Part shown: one piece after another, positions 1 to 10,732 of the stretch
How positions within the stretch are numbered: position 1 is the first letter of the stretch
Layout: the number at the start of each line of letters is the position of its first letter
Assembly: GCA_025200525.1 (NCBI GenBank)
Contig: CM045762.1
Span: forward strand, 85,031,893 to 85,095,892
Origin: Camellia lanceoleosa
Taxonomy: Eukaryota > Streptophyta > Magnoliopsida > Ericales > Theaceae
Direction: 5' to 3'
DNA: 64,000 bases
The notes under the pieces: generated by a model
The model's database searches: none
Seen by the model: only the letters and a program-made list of their open reading frames with translations
What the model was told of the DNA's origin: nothing
Program-made: the position numbers and the translations under genes

Positions 1-1636
1 AAGTCTTCAACTCTGCACAAATAACAAGATCATCTGGCAACAAGTATCTGGGACTACCACAAATATCTAGGTGTCAAAGAGAAACAAGATGTTTAATGCT
101 GTCTGGCAAAGTCACTAGCTTGGGACACCCATAAACATACAATTCCTCCAAGGCAGTGAGGTGTTCCAAACTCTCAGATAAAGAACTCAAATTATTGCAG
201 TGTCCAATTGTCAGATGTTGGAGAGACTTTAGGCTTCGTAGCCCATGATCTGGCAAAGACTCAATCTCATGACAACGGCTGATACTCAATGACTTCAAAG
301 ATACAAGGCTTTCCAAGTTTGTAGGTAGCCCTTTAAGTTGGCTACAGCTTTCAATTTCTAGAGATTCAAGAACAGTTAGGTTTTGCAACATCTTTTCTGG
401 AAAAGAAACCATGTCCCCGTCATGAACGGAAAGGGTGGTGAGATGATTAAGATTTGAGATTGAAGTTCGTACCACGTTGCTGGAACTTGAGACATACAAG
501 AGTTCTGGTGATGAAAGATGCGGCAACGTCAATTTTGGGCAATTGTGGATGTTTATCCTGTGAATACAAGGGAGTAGCTCTCTTCCTTCCTCCCTTGACA
601 ACCCTACCAAATTTGGCAACTTAGAAATAATGAGTACTTTCAAACACGGAAATCCTCTAACTGGGCCTCCGCCAGGGAAGTAATTGTCAATGTACTCCAC
701 ATAATCCATTTTGGAAATCTCAAGCCCTCGCAGGGAAGGCAACTGTCCAAAGGCTGGAAGTTCTAAACAGTTTCTGCAGCTATGTAGCACAACAGAAACT
801 ATGTTTTTAAGAATTGAATCCCTCATCCATAGTGGGAAGTAGGCACCTCTGTAATTGTCTATGACCAACTTTTCAACATTTGGGTGAGGTTCAAGTAGTT
901 GTTCAACATTTGCTTGTGATTCTGATTCACTGTTATGTCCCCATGATAACTTCAATTTTCGGAGGTTCTGTTTTCCGACCAAATTGGCTTCTTTGGCATC
1001 CACTGAGTTTCCCACTCTCTTAAGGTGACGGATACACAGTTCTCCTCCAAGATCTAAGCATTGCAATTCAACTAGCTGATGACCTCTACTCTTACCCACG
1101 ACAAAAATACTTAATGTCCTCAGGAGAGTTAAATGCCCAAGCTTTGGAGGCATGTCCTGTATTTTGCTACAACCTTCCAGATAAAGATGTCGGAGGCTTC
1201 TTAGGGATTTCATGTTCTTGGGCAGCCTCTGAAGCTCATGACAGTAATTCAGGTTTAAAGTCTGCAAATTGTGAAGGCTACAAATTGACTTTGGTAGTGT
1301 ACGAATGGGAGTTTTAGAAAGGTTCAAGTACCCTAAATGTTTTAACTTACCAATTGAAGATGACAACTGCCCCATGTTGGTGCCCAATGCATCGAACACT
1401 CGTAACGAACCAAAATTTGTGAAGTTGCAAGAAAAAGGAAAAACCCTATCAGAGTAAGTGTTTTTCCGTCTATATTGTAGAAGAATTGTATGTAAGGATT
1501 CAATTCTATATAATGCTTTAGGAAAGGCAGCCGTGCGCAGGTAGTCAGCAACCAGTGTAACATGATGAATTCTTCGCGCTGATATATTCTTGGGGAATTT
1601 GGTCATAGCTCCCTCACTATCTAATTTCTCTTTCAA
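1..1636 (-). pseudogene. NLR fragment: leucine-rich repeat domain, truncated by the window edge
   Basis: From about 1636 downward an open frame of roughly 520 codons holds repeated LxxLxxLxxL units (for example IGKLKHLGYLNLSKTPIRTL and LVSLKSLSISRCHEIESLP), the typical C-terminal LRRs of RGA-type receptors. The frame meets TGA at 74-76. The next 24 codons in the same frame still read like an LRR (HLDICGSPRYLLP), so this is most simply a premature stop, probably a C-to-T change in an Arg or Gln codon. No natural end is seen within the window. Confidence 0.93.
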
Positions 1637-1758
1637 AATGACAAGAATTATATAAGTATTTTCAAAATTTCCTGATATTTTAAAACTTGTTTCTTTTACT
1701 ATATTACCCTCATATCTATCAGCTTTCCTATTAAGACATTTTCACTATATATTTTAGA

Positions 1759-2061
1759 GTAAAATTTTACTCTGTATGAAAGTAAAATTTTACACTCTGA
1801 AACTAAAGTAAAATTTTACTCTGTATGAAAGTAAAATTTTACTCTGTATAAAAGTAAAATTTTACTCTGAATGAGAGTAAAATTTTACACTCTGAAACTA
1901 AAAGTAAAATTTTACTCTATATAAAAGTAAAATTTTACTCTGAAAAACAAGTAAACTGTGAGACTCTGAAGCTAAAAGTAAAATTTTACTCTGTATAAAA
2001 GTAAAATGTTACTCGTTCATCAAATGAAAAATAGAGCAAATGTAACCCGAGTAAAATTTTA
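1759..2061. repeat. Array of ten copies of the 12-bp palindrome GTAAAATTTTAC
   Basis: The perfect palindrome GTAAAATTTTAC occurs ten times, plus degenerate copies. It is usually preceded by aaa or gag and followed by tctg or actctg, with irregular spacing of about 20-45 bp. The linkers are themselves related (tgtatgaaa, tgtataaaa, aaactaaa). Confidence 0.9.
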
Positions 2062-2510
2062 CACTGGTTCTATCAAATGAAATTTGATGTTTACTCTGAA
2101 AAATCGATGGAACTTTGAGCTTTGAGCTTTGAATCAGGCCTATAATCCTTGAATCAATCGATGTTTACTCTGAAAAACATTGAATCAGGCCTATAATCTG
2201 AAAATTTCAAAGAAATTTCAATTTTTCATACCCCGGTTCTTCAGATTTTTCAGATTTTACAGATTTTTCAGATTTTTGAAACTTTGAGCTTTAAAAAATC
2301 TTGAGATTTTTCATACACACAGATTTTTCAGATTTTAAAGGCTCAAAACACACATATATATAGATATATATATATATTCGAATTCAAATCTCAAAACACA
2401 CATATATTCGAATTCAAATCTCAAAACACACAAACACACACATATATATAGATATATATATATATATCAGTACGATTTGCAGGAACTGTGCACAGATTTG
2501 AGTTAAAACC

Positions 2511-2693
2511 CTAAGAGAAGCTTGCGGAGGCTTTGGAGCATGATGAAGTCATGAAGAGGTAACGGTTGAGGACGAAGTCGACGGAGGGGTTGTCGAAGGC
2601 GAAGGTGTTGCCGACGTTGGAGAAGGTGATGGCGGCGGCTTCGGTGTCGCACAAGTTGCAGAGCTCGCCGGCCTTCTTGAAGAGGCCATCTGT
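2511..2693 (-). pseudogene. Fragment of a type I (AGL62-like) MADS domain
   Basis: Read on the minus strand, about 45 codons (2690-2556) match the second half of a type I MADS domain: GLFKKAGELCNLCDTEAAAI, then FSNVGNTFAFDNPSVDFVLNRYL. Intact AGL62-like proteins are nuclear DNA-binding transcription factors, many acting in endosperm and female gametophyte. The DNA-binding N-terminal half and everything after the domain are missing, so it cannot work. Its GC content is strikingly higher than its AT-rich surroundings, as in intronless type I MADS genes, which suggests a captured or retroposed scrap. It lies in the NLR insertion on the same strand as the NLR. Recognition is by motif only; the subfamily is inferred. 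Confidence 0.75.
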
Positions 2694-2869
2694 GGAAAGG
2701 AAGAGAGTGGGTAAGAGAGTGGGTATAATAGTCATATAAAATATTTAAATAATAAATTTGTCCTTTATGCAACACTTTATAATTATGAGAGGGTTTAGAA
2801 AGTATATTTTTTTTCTTAGTCTTTTTAACAATGAAAGGAAGGCAAAGGGGGTTTATAACCAAATTTCCC

Positions 2870-3333
2870 TATATTCTTTGAGTTTTCAGCCTCCATCATA
2901 TGACATTCATCTTCCGTAACAGAATGGGCAAGATCGTGCATAAGATCATGAATTTTGAAAATAATGTTGCCAGATGGATCTTTGTCCACATCTTGGAAAA
3001 AAGATCTCCAATATAACTCATTCCATATACCATTACCAATATCTTCTAACTCCGATTTTCCGTTGGATGAAATAAAGCCATTAGCCATCCAAAGATGAAT
3101 AAGTTTCTTCTTTTCAATTTCAGAACCTTTTAGAAAAATGGCACAGTAAGCAAAACACCGTCTCAATTCCAATGGAAGGTTATAGTAACTTAATCTTAAG
3201 AGAGGCAAGATGGAATTTTTGTCTTGGGTAAGTTCCAAATTTCACTTTCTTGAACAGAATGCCAATTTGTTTCCTCACTTTTGAAGCGCATTAGCCCTCT
3301 AAGGACCTTCGCAGCTAAAGGCACACCCCACAC
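2870..3333 (-). pseudogene. NLR fragment: end of NB-ARC (GLPL to MHD)
   Basis: This piece follows the Copia-1 insertion. It starts with the GLPL-equivalent (CGGVPLAAK in this subfamily), but one G is missing near 3325, which shifts the frame. A second 1-nt loss near 3228 restores a long frame reading LLRLSYYNLP, RNBS-D CFAYCAIF, the winged-helix IHLWMANGFI and the regulatory motif MHDLAHSV. Coding similarity stops at about AENSK near 2870, where the AT-rich insertion begins. Motif order and spacing match the 8874-9946 fragment, so the two are one domain split by the transposon. Confidence 0.93.
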
Positions 3334-3338
3334 TTCTT

Positions 3339-4081
3339 TGCTGGGTTGGTTTCCATCCTATGTGGAGGAAGGCCCAAAACATTTAGTAAACCTATGTGAA
3401 TTCCAAAGCCCACATGGAGAAGTTATGTTTTTGAAAAGATCTGGCCCATAAGTTTAGGATTACAAACCCTTTCTTTGTAACACAAAAGGAGTAGTAGAAG
3501 CTGCCACCAAAAAAACAGAGGAGAAGAAAAATTCTGTCCAGCAGTGATCAAGCTATCCGATCAACAAGCATCTGTGGTCCGATTGAGCTGAAATTTGGTA
3601 GGCAAGTTCACAACTCAAGACTCTAAATTCTGGACGGTGAAAATCAGATTTGGAGTATTCTATTGCTGGTTTTTTGGCCGTGAACAGTAGCGCTTTTTGT
3701 GAGAATTTTCCTAAACTTTTGTATTTTGATCTTTGGTTGCCAAGGAAGCTTATTTGTAAGTTGTTCTTGATTGTTTGCCTCTAGTTCTATCTAGAGAGAA
3801 CTCTTGTATACCCATTATTTGTTGATAGTGGAGATATTTGGTGGACTACGGTCCCGTGGTTTTTCCTTTCCACATCGGGAAGGTTTTCCACGTTAAAATT
3901 TTGCTGTCGCCTTGTTGTGTGATTGTTGGATCATCGTTTTCAGATTATTTTCAGAATATATTGTGCTCTATTAAATTGTTTCCTAATAGGTTCACACAAA
4001 GAGGGAGAATAAACTACTTCCGCTATTTTTGTGCCGGATTCGGATATTTCGAATTGATTTTTGTTTTGTTTTCTCCCAACA
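3339..4081 (+). repeat. Copia-1 5' LTR
   Basis: It begins TGCTGGGTTGG and ends CTCCCAACA. It is colinear with 8125-8868 over its whole length. The second base pair after TG differs from the 3' copy (TGCTGGG against TGTTGGG). Confidence 0.97.
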
Positions 4082-4084
4082 TAG

Positions 4085-4097
4085 TGGTATCAGAGCC
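4085..4097 (+). other. Copia-1 primer binding site (tRNA-iMet type)
   Basis: TGGTATCAGAGCC lies 3 bp after the LTR end. It matches the usual plant Copia site complementary to the 3' end of initiator methionine tRNA, which primes minus-strand synthesis. Confidence 0.95.
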
Positions 4098-4130
4098 AAG
4101 TTCATATTGTTGTGGGTCTTGTGTTGAATA

Positions 4131-7100
4131 ATGGAAGCAAATTTAAGTAGAATGGTTACTTTGAATGGTTCTAATTATCACACATGGAAAGGAAAAATGG
4201 AAGACCTCCTTTATATGAAACAATTTCATCTACCGGTGTTTGCTACTGAAAAACCAGAAAATAAATCTGATGAAGAATGGACATTACTACATCGACAAGT
4301 GTGTGGGTACATTAGGCAATGGGTGGATGATAATGTTTTGAATCATATTAGTGGAGAGACACATGCCCGTACACTCTGGAACAAACTTGAACAATTGTAT
4401 GCTCGGAAGACTAGAAATAATAAAATGTTTCTAATAAAGCAATTGATGACCTTGAGATACCAAGATGGAACCCCATTGACAGATCACTTGAACACTTTTC
4501 AAGGAGTAATTAATCAGTTGGCTGGAATGGGTATCAAGTTCGACGATGAGGTAAAGGGGTTGTGCTTGCTTGGTACATTGCCGAACTCTTGGGAGACATT
4601 TAGAATGTCATTGTCTAACTCGGCCCCGGATGGTGTAATCAATATGGATCTGGCTAAGAGCAGTATTTTAAATGAAGAGATGAGGAGGAAATCACAGGGA
4701 TCTTCTTCACAGTCAGAGGTTTTGGTTACAGAAATGAGGGGAAGAAGCAAAACCAAAGGTTCGAAGAACAGAAATAGAGGTAGAAGCAAGTCCAACAAGT
4801 TTGCTAATGCTGAGTGTTATCATTGTGGCATGAAAGGGCACATCAAGAAACAGTGCAGAAAATTGAAGAGAGAGAACAAGGAGAAAGGGATTGAGCATGA
4901 TGGAAAGGATAATGATCAAGTTGCCACCGCTACTTCTGAAGACTTTCTCATTGTTTATGATGAAGATGTTATTAACCTAGCATGCCATGAGACCAACTGG
5001 GTGATTGATAATGGTGCCTCTATTCATGCTACATCTCGAAAAGATTTCTTCACATCCTACATACCTGGTGACTTTGGTTCGGTAAAGATGGGTAATGATG
5101 GCTTGGCCAAAATTATTGGTGTTGGAGACGTGCACTTGGAGACGAATAATGGCACGAGGTTGGTTCTTAGAGATGTAAAGCATATTCCTGATATCCGTAT
5201 GAATTTGATTTCTGCAGGTAAACTTGATGATGAAGGGTATTGCAACACTTTCAGTAATGGTCAGTGGAAGCTCACTAGGGGTGCTATGGTTGTGGCTCGA
5301 GGCAAGAAGCATTCTACTTTGTACGTAATGCAAGCAAGGCTCCCGAAAGAAGTTATTAATGCAATGACTGATGAGTCTATAGTGGAATTGTGGCATAAAA
5401 GGCTTGCTCACATGAGTGAGAAAGGCCTGGCAACATTGGCTAAAAAGAATCTTCTGTCTGGAATGAAGAATGCACTTTTGAAAAGGTGTACTCACTGTTT
5501 GGCAGGAAAGCATAATAGAGTTTCCTTCAAGAGTTCCCCTCCTTCAAGAAAGCCAAATGTACTTGATTTGGTACATTCAGATGTTTGTGGTCCTATGAAG
5601 ACAAGAACACTTGGTGGCTCCCGTTACTTTGTAACCTTCATAGATGATTATTCAAGAAAGTTGTGGGTCTACACTTTAAAAAGCAAAGATCAAGTGTTGG
5701 AGACTTTTAAACAGTTCCAAGCCTTAGTTGAGAGACAGACTGGGAAGAAGCTCAGGTGCATCAGAATAGATAATGGGGGAGAGTATTGCGGTCCTTTTGA
5801 TGATTATTGCAGACAACAGGGTATTCGACATCAAAAGACACCCCTGAAGACTCCTCAGTTGAATGGTTTAGCTGAAAGGATGAACAGGACACTGGCTGAA
5901 AGAGTTAGATGCTTACTTTCACAGGCATGGTTGCCAAGATCCTTTTAGGGTGAGGCTTTGAGCACAGTTGTACATGTTCTTAATCTCACACCATGTGTTC
6001 CTCGTCAGCTCGATGTACCAGACAGAGTTTGGACTGGCAAGGATGTTTCCTATGATCACCTGCGTGTCTTTGGATGTAAAGCATTTGTTCATATTCCCAA
6101 AGATGAAAGGTCTAAGCTCGATATGAAGACTCGACAATGCATTTTTCTAGGCTATGGCCTAGATGAGTTTGGCTACAGGTTATATGATCCAGTTGACAAG
6201 AAACTAGTGAGAAGCCGAGATGTTGTATTTATTGAAGATCAAACTATACAAGATATTGAAAAAGCAGAGAACACAATGTCCTGGCATAGTGATGGTTTAG
6301 TTGACTTGGATCCGGTTCCTCTGACAGATTTGCCTGCACAGGTTGAACATGATGTTCAGGATGACCAACAAGGTTTAGGTGATACAGATGATCCCTTATA
6401 GGCTGAGACAGGTGATGAGACTCTTGAGCAATTGGCAACACCAGAGATACCACCAGATGTTCCAACCAGGAGGTCAGCTAGAGACCGACATCCTTCCACT
6501 TGGTATTCTGCAGGTGACTATGTGTTAATGACTGATGGGGGAGAGCCCGAGGGTTATGCAGAAGCCATGGAAGATGATCATAAGCTGGAATGGGCTAATG
6601 CGATGCAAGATGAGATGCAATCATTGCATGACAATCACACTTTTGAGTTGGTGAAGCTGCCTAAGGGCAAGAGAGCTTTAAAGAACAAGTGGGTGTACAA
6701 AGTGAAACATGATGAACTCACTTCACAACCACGATACAAAGCTAGACTAGTTGTTAAAGGGTTTAGTCAGAGAAAAAGCATTGATTTTGATGAGATCTTC
6801 TCACCAGTTGTAAAAATGTCTTCTATTTGTGTGGTTCATGGCTTAGCCGCTAGTCTAGACTTAGAGATTGAGCAAATGGATGTGAAAACTGCCTTCCTTC
6901 ATGGTGACTTGGAGGAAGAGATTTATATGGAACAACCAGAGGGTTTCAGGGTGAAAGGAAAAGAGGATTATGTGTGTCAGCTAAAGAAAAGTCTTTATGG
7001 TCTGAAGCAGGCACCCAGGCAGTGGTATAAGAAGTTTGAGTCAGTTATGGAGGAGCAAGGCTACATGAAAACTACTTCTGACCATTGTGTATTTGTGAAA

Positions 7101-8107
7101 AAATTCTCTGATGATGATTTTATTATTTTACTGCTATATGTTGATGACATGTTGATTGTTGGCAGGAATCCTTCAAGAATTGACAAATTGAAGAAGCAAC
7201 TAAGCAAGTTCTTTGCCATGAAAGACTTGGGGCCAACAAAGCAAATTCTTGGTATTCGAATCTATCGAGACAGAAAAGAGAAGAAGTTGTACATGTCATA
7301 AGAGCAGTACATTAAAAAAGTGCTTGAAAGATTCAATATGAACACTGCTAAAGTGGTTAGTTACCTCTTGCTACTCATTTTAAGTTAAGCACTAATCAAA
7401 GCCCTTCTACAAATAAAGAGAAGGAAGATATGGAAAGAGTTCCATATGCCTCAGCTGTGGGAAGCTTAATGTATGCAATGGTCTGCACAAGGCCAGATAT
7501 AGCTCATTCAGTTGGTGTAGTTAGCCGATTTCTTTCAAATCCAGGAAGAGAGCATTGGAATGCAGTAAAGTGAATAATGAGATATCTTAGAGGCACTTCC
7601 AGGTTGACACTCAGTTTTGGAAATGGACAACCAATTTTAGTTGGCCACACTGATACAGATATGGCAGGAGATGTGGATACCCGTAAGTCTACTTCGGGTT
7701 ATTTGATCACTTTCTCAGGTGGAGCTGTTTCTTGGCAGGCGAGGTTGCAAAAATGTGTTGCACTCTCTACAACAGAGGCAGAGTTTATTGCGGCAACGGA
7801 AGCTTGTAAAGAGTTGCTATGGATAAAGAAGTTCTTGACGGAGCTTGGTTTCAAACAACAACAATATGTGTTGTTTTGTGATAACCAAAGTGCTATTCAC
7901 TTGGCTAAGAACTCTACATTCCATTCGAGGTCGAAGCACATCGACGTGAGGTACCATTGGATAAGAGAAATTCTTAATCATAAGTTGTTGGAACTTGAAA
8001 AAATTCATACTGATGATAATGGTGCTGATATGCTGACAAAAGCTTTGGTAAGGGAGAAGCTTGAGACGTGTTGCTCGATTGCCAGGATGAAGAATCCCTC
8101 CACCTAG
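4131..8107 (+). pseudogene. Copia-1 gag-pol polyprotein, broken
   Basis: The polyprotein would supply capsid, protease, integrase and reverse transcriptase-RNase H for element replication. From ATG 4131: a UBN2/GAG domain; a zinc knuckle [14 protein letters not shown] (C-X2-C-X4-H-X4-C) near 4815-4856; protease with DNGAS, where Asn replaces the usual Ser/Thr; the integrase HHCC zinc region and DDE core (HSDVCGP, DNGGEY, a later Glu near 5870); RT with YVDDM near 7140; and RNase H to stop 8105-8107. Breaks: TAG 5946-5948 and TGA 7571-7573 (both at Trp positions), TAG 6399-6401, TAA 7299-7301, and a 1-nt deletion near 7361-7364. All four stops are explained by single C-to-T or G-to-A changes. 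Total length is close to a normal Tnt1-like polyprotein, so the damage is only point-like. Confidence 0.96.
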
Positions 8108-8109
8108 TC

Positions 8110-8124
8110 GGAAATGGGGAGATT
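8110..8124 (+). other. Copia-1 polypurine tract
   Basis: GGAAATGGGGAGATT directly precedes the 3' LTR, the expected place for the primer of plus-strand synthesis. Confidence 0.9.
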
Positions 8125-8868
8125 TGTTGGGTTGGATTTCCATCCTATGTGGAGGAAGGCCCAAAACATTTAGTAAGCCCATGTGAATTCCAAAGCCCAC
8201 ATGGAGAAGTTATGTTTTTGAAAAGATCTGGCCCATAAGTTTAGGATTACAAACCCTTTCTTTGTAACACAAAAGGAGTAGTAGAAGCTGCCACCAAAAA
8301 AACAGAGGAGAAGAAAAATTCTGTCCAGCAGTGATCAAGCTATCCGATCAACAAGCATTTGTGGTCCGATTGAGCTGAAATTTGGTAGGCGAGTTCACAA
8401 CTCAAAACTCTAAATTCTGGACGGTGGAGATCAGATTTGGAGTATTCTACTGCTTGGTGTTTGGCCCGTGAACAGTAGCGTTTTTGGTGAGATTTTTCCT
8501 AAACTTTGTATTTTGATCTTTGGTTGCCAAGGAAGCTTATTTGTAAGTTGTTCTTGATTGTTTGCCTCTAGTTTTATCTAGAGAGAACTCTTGTATACCC
8601 ATTATTTGTTGATAGTGGAGATATTTGGTGGACTACGGTCCCGTGGTTTTTCCTTTCCACATCGGGAAGGTTTTCCACGTTAAAATTTTACTATCGCCTT
8701 GTTGTGTGATTGTTGGATCATCGTTTTCAGATTATTTTCAGAATATATTATGCTCTATTAAATTGTTTCCTAATAGGTTCACACAAAGAGGGAGAATAAA
8801 CTACTTCCGCTATTTTTGTGCTGGATTCGGATATTTCGAATTGGTTTTTGTTTTGTTTTCTCCCAACA
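8125..8868 (+). repeat. Copia-1 3' LTR
   Basis: It begins TGTTGGGTTGG and ends CTCCCAACA, followed by the TSD copy TTCTT. A short open frame inside both LTRs (about 3838 and 8625) is a chance ORF, not a gene. Confidence 0.97.
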
Positions 8869-8873
8869 TTCTT

Positions 8874-9946
8874 CACTATCTCCTTCCCAATGGCCACAAG
8901 GTTTGGATGCTCTTCATTCCCGTGTCCAAATGCCCGTTGTTTGAACAACAACCAGCAATCTTCTTCAGATAAAAATGACAAGTGATGTGCTGGAACAGTT
9001 CCCATGATTGATGCCACCTTTGCAACACGAGTAGTAACGATAATGGAAGCACCTTTTGATCCACATGCTAGTAAATTCTTTAGCCCATCCCAGTTGTCTT
9101 GATCTTCATCCCACACATCATCTAATACAAGTAAATATCTTTTCCCATTTAGCATCTCTCGAAGCTTTTTCTGCAAAGAATCTAGGTTTGAGGCTTCACA
9201 AGTTCTCTCAGATACGGATTGGATTATTGCTTTTATCACCCTTTTCACATTAAAATCCTGACAAACATAAACCCAAATTTTAGGCTCAAAGTGGCACTCT
9301 ACCCTCTCATCGTTGAAGACCATTTGGGCAAGCGTGGTCTTTCCTAGCCCCCCCATGCCAATTATAGGGTAGACAGAAACATCCTGGCAATCACATATAT
9401 TCTCAACCAACATTTTGACAATTTTTCCTTTGTCTTCTTCTCTTCCATACAGTTGTGGTTGAATTAGAGCAGAGCTGGTTTCACGCCTTTCAGCCAATTC
9501 AACTCGCTTCTTCACAACCACCTCACGTAAATGAAACTTCATCCGCTCTTCAGCAATTGCATTTAAGTTCTCTATAGTATCTTTCATCCTATTCCCTATC
9601 TTGTGACAGAACAGAATGTTCTCAACAGAATAACAAAAGGAAGTGCTTATTACCTTCTTGAGAGAACTAGAACTCAGCCTTTTTTATTCGTATTGGAGGG
9701 CTTTGGTTGTGCAGTCATCCAAGATGTCTTCTACTTCATAGGCTGCATCATTGAGTTTTCTCAACCAATTTTGTATGGCGTTGTCTTGGAATTGTTTTTG
9801 TTCTGCATCTTCCAGGACAACCCGGATGGTGGTGAGAGTGCTTGAAACTTTTTCATCTCCTTGTCAACACCCCAAAGCAAGCCCACCTCCTTTTGGATCA
9901 AGGAGTTGAGATTCTGAAGCACAAATGGTAGAAACGATGCAGCCAT
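8874..9946 (-). pseudogene. NLR fragment: Rx-type coiled coil and NB-ARC up to the Copia-1 insertion
   Basis: The first 35 codons from 9946 give an Rx_N-like coiled coil. A 1-nt deletion near 9848 then shifts the frame, and CC coding (LEDAEQKQFQDNA-like) resumes in another frame as far as the TAA at 9684-9686. The same frame continues into the long open stretch from 9587, which holds the P-loop GMGGLGKTTL (around 9330-9360), RNBS-A, kinase-2 LLVLDDVW, RNBS-B GASIIVTTR and RNBS-C. It ends abruptly after AIGKEIVKN at the TTCTT target site of Copia-1. The ATP-binding motifs are unaltered, so the open reading frame looks to have been lost recently. The absence of a TIR domain and the Trp after the kinase-2 Asp pair place it in the CNL class. 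Confidence 0.95.
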
Positions 9947-10367
9947 GTTGACTTGCTATCTGGATTCAATTCAATGAAAGCTCTCAAAATTGCAAATAAT
10001 GTTTTGCCAAACTAAATGACCCAAGTTGAGATGTATATCAGAATAAAGGTTTCATAACAATTGTGCAAAGACAAATGAGGGAAGACTTGGATCTTTTACT
10101 AATTTTTATTTAATTTAATTTTAAATTTTAATAAAAAGTGGAAATTAAACAATAAATATATTACATATATATGTTATTTACATTAAATCAAATCTTAAAT
10201 CTCATCAAATGTAGTCGACTATATATAGATTATTTATGAGGGATAAAAAAAACAAAAGAAAAATTATACTAAAGTATTTTAATTAAGATTAATAAAATGT
10301 TTGATTATGTTTCATGTGGTGATATTTAAATTTAATTATGTATCACACATGCTTTTTTGGTTACGAC
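9947..10367. other. Remnant of the NLR upstream region
   Basis: About 420 bp of AT-rich DNA between the NLR start codon and solo LTR A. No convincing TATA box or repeat stands out. Any NLR promoter is limited to this stretch, because LTR A begins immediately beyond it. Confidence 0.5.
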
Positions 10368-10579
10368 TGTAGACATCCCATTTTGACCAGACTAAAGATT
10401 TGGGTGTTTTCTTCCGAACACCCGATGATGAAAATTAGAATTATTTTATGAATTTCTCAGTAGAAAAGTCAGGTTTAAGCTTTAATTCTAATATTACACC
10501 CGTTTTGGCCGAATTATTTTAGACCTATTTAAAACATTTTTTCAAATTTTTTCTTGTTCAAAAAATTTAGCAGTTTTGA

Positions 10580-10732
10580 AAAAATTGGCTCCCATAACAC
10601 ATGACTAGCCGCATGTTTTTGAAAACACATGACAAGTCACATGGTTTTGAGATACCACATGGCAAGTCATATATTTTTTGAAAATACCACATAGCTAGTC
10701 ATGTGTTTTAGGTGATTTTTAATTCTATAAAC
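10580..10732 (+). promoter_or_regulatory. Solo LTR A promoter region: CACATGAC repeats before a TATA-like box
   Basis: Four imperfect copies of a CACATGACNAGTCNCATG motif with dyad symmetry lie at about 10585-10710, just upstream of TTCTATAAACATCC (10723-10736). The arrangement resembles a U3 enhancer array before the transcription start. A purine-rich repeated leader (GAGAAAATTTTGTTTC units, 10750-10960) follows. The function is inferred. Confidence 0.55.

Larger units (their letters stand above)
1637..2869. other. AT-rich insertion inside the NLR, carrying a palindrome array and a MADS scrap
   Basis: This 1.2-kb block separates NB-ARC from LRR coding that is contiguous in relatives. It is AT-rich apart from a GC-rich stretch at 2511-2700. 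It contains the palindrome array, runs of cagatttt, TA dinucleotide repeats near 2350-2480 and the MADS fragment. AAAGA (minus strand) flanks both ends and could be a 5-bp target duplication, but it lies in A-rich DNA and is weak evidence. An intron is unlikely because RGA genes normally have none here and no good GT/AG pair fits the frame. Which element class brought it in is unknown. Confidence 0.6.
3339..8868 (+). mobile_element. Copia-1: complete Ty1/Copia LTR retrotransposon (Tnt1-like) inserted in the NLR
   Basis: It has 743/744-bp LTRs beginning TG and ending CA, a perfect 5-bp TSD TTCTT (3334-3338 and 8869-8873), an initiator-Met-type PBS, a gag-pol region in the order GAG-PR-INT-RT-RH, and a polypurine tract before the 3' LTR. 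Domain order INT before RT defines Copia. It is inserted antisense to the NLR. By eye the LTRs differ at about 19 substitutions and a few indels (around 2.6%), so the insertion is fairly young. The coding region is broken (see its entry). Confidence 0.98.
1..9946 (-). pseudogene. CC-NB-LRR (RGA-type NLR) resistance gene, disrupted; runs off the left edge
   Basis: Intact genes of this family encode cytoplasmic immune receptors that sense pathogen effectors through an N-terminal coiled coil, an ATP-binding NB-ARC switch and C-terminal leucine-rich repeats. Reading down the minus strand from ATG 9946, all three parts occur in order: CC and NB-ARC to 8874, end of NB-ARC at 3333-2870, LRRs at 1636-1. 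Lesions seen: a 1-nt frameshift near 9848, an in-frame TAA at 9684-9686, the Copia-1 insertion (3339-8868), 1-nt frameshifts near 3325 and 3228, a 1.2-kb AT-rich insertion (about 1637-2869), and an in-frame TGA at 74-76 after which LRR-like coding continues to the edge. The sum rules out a functional full-length product here. The start was chosen because MAASFLPFVLQNL is a typical RGA N-terminus. No neighbouring NLR is visible. Confidence 0.95.

Noticed and set aside
1637..2869. Intron of the NLR gene
   Set aside because: No convincing donor and acceptor fit the frame; RGA genes seldom have an intron here; the block carries foreign MADS sequence.
1637..2869. AAAGA as a proven target duplication of the NLR insertion
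   Set aside because: The match is short and in A-rich DNA, and the inner ends show no clear LTR or TIR structure.
4085..4099. tRNA gene from the match to initiator Met tRNA
   Set aside because: It is only the 12-15-base primer binding site next to an LTR; no cloverleaf.
3838..4131. 97-codon ORF, repeated in part at 8625-8972
   Set aside because: It lies inside the two Copia-1 LTRs and recurs only because the LTRs are repeats; no domain.
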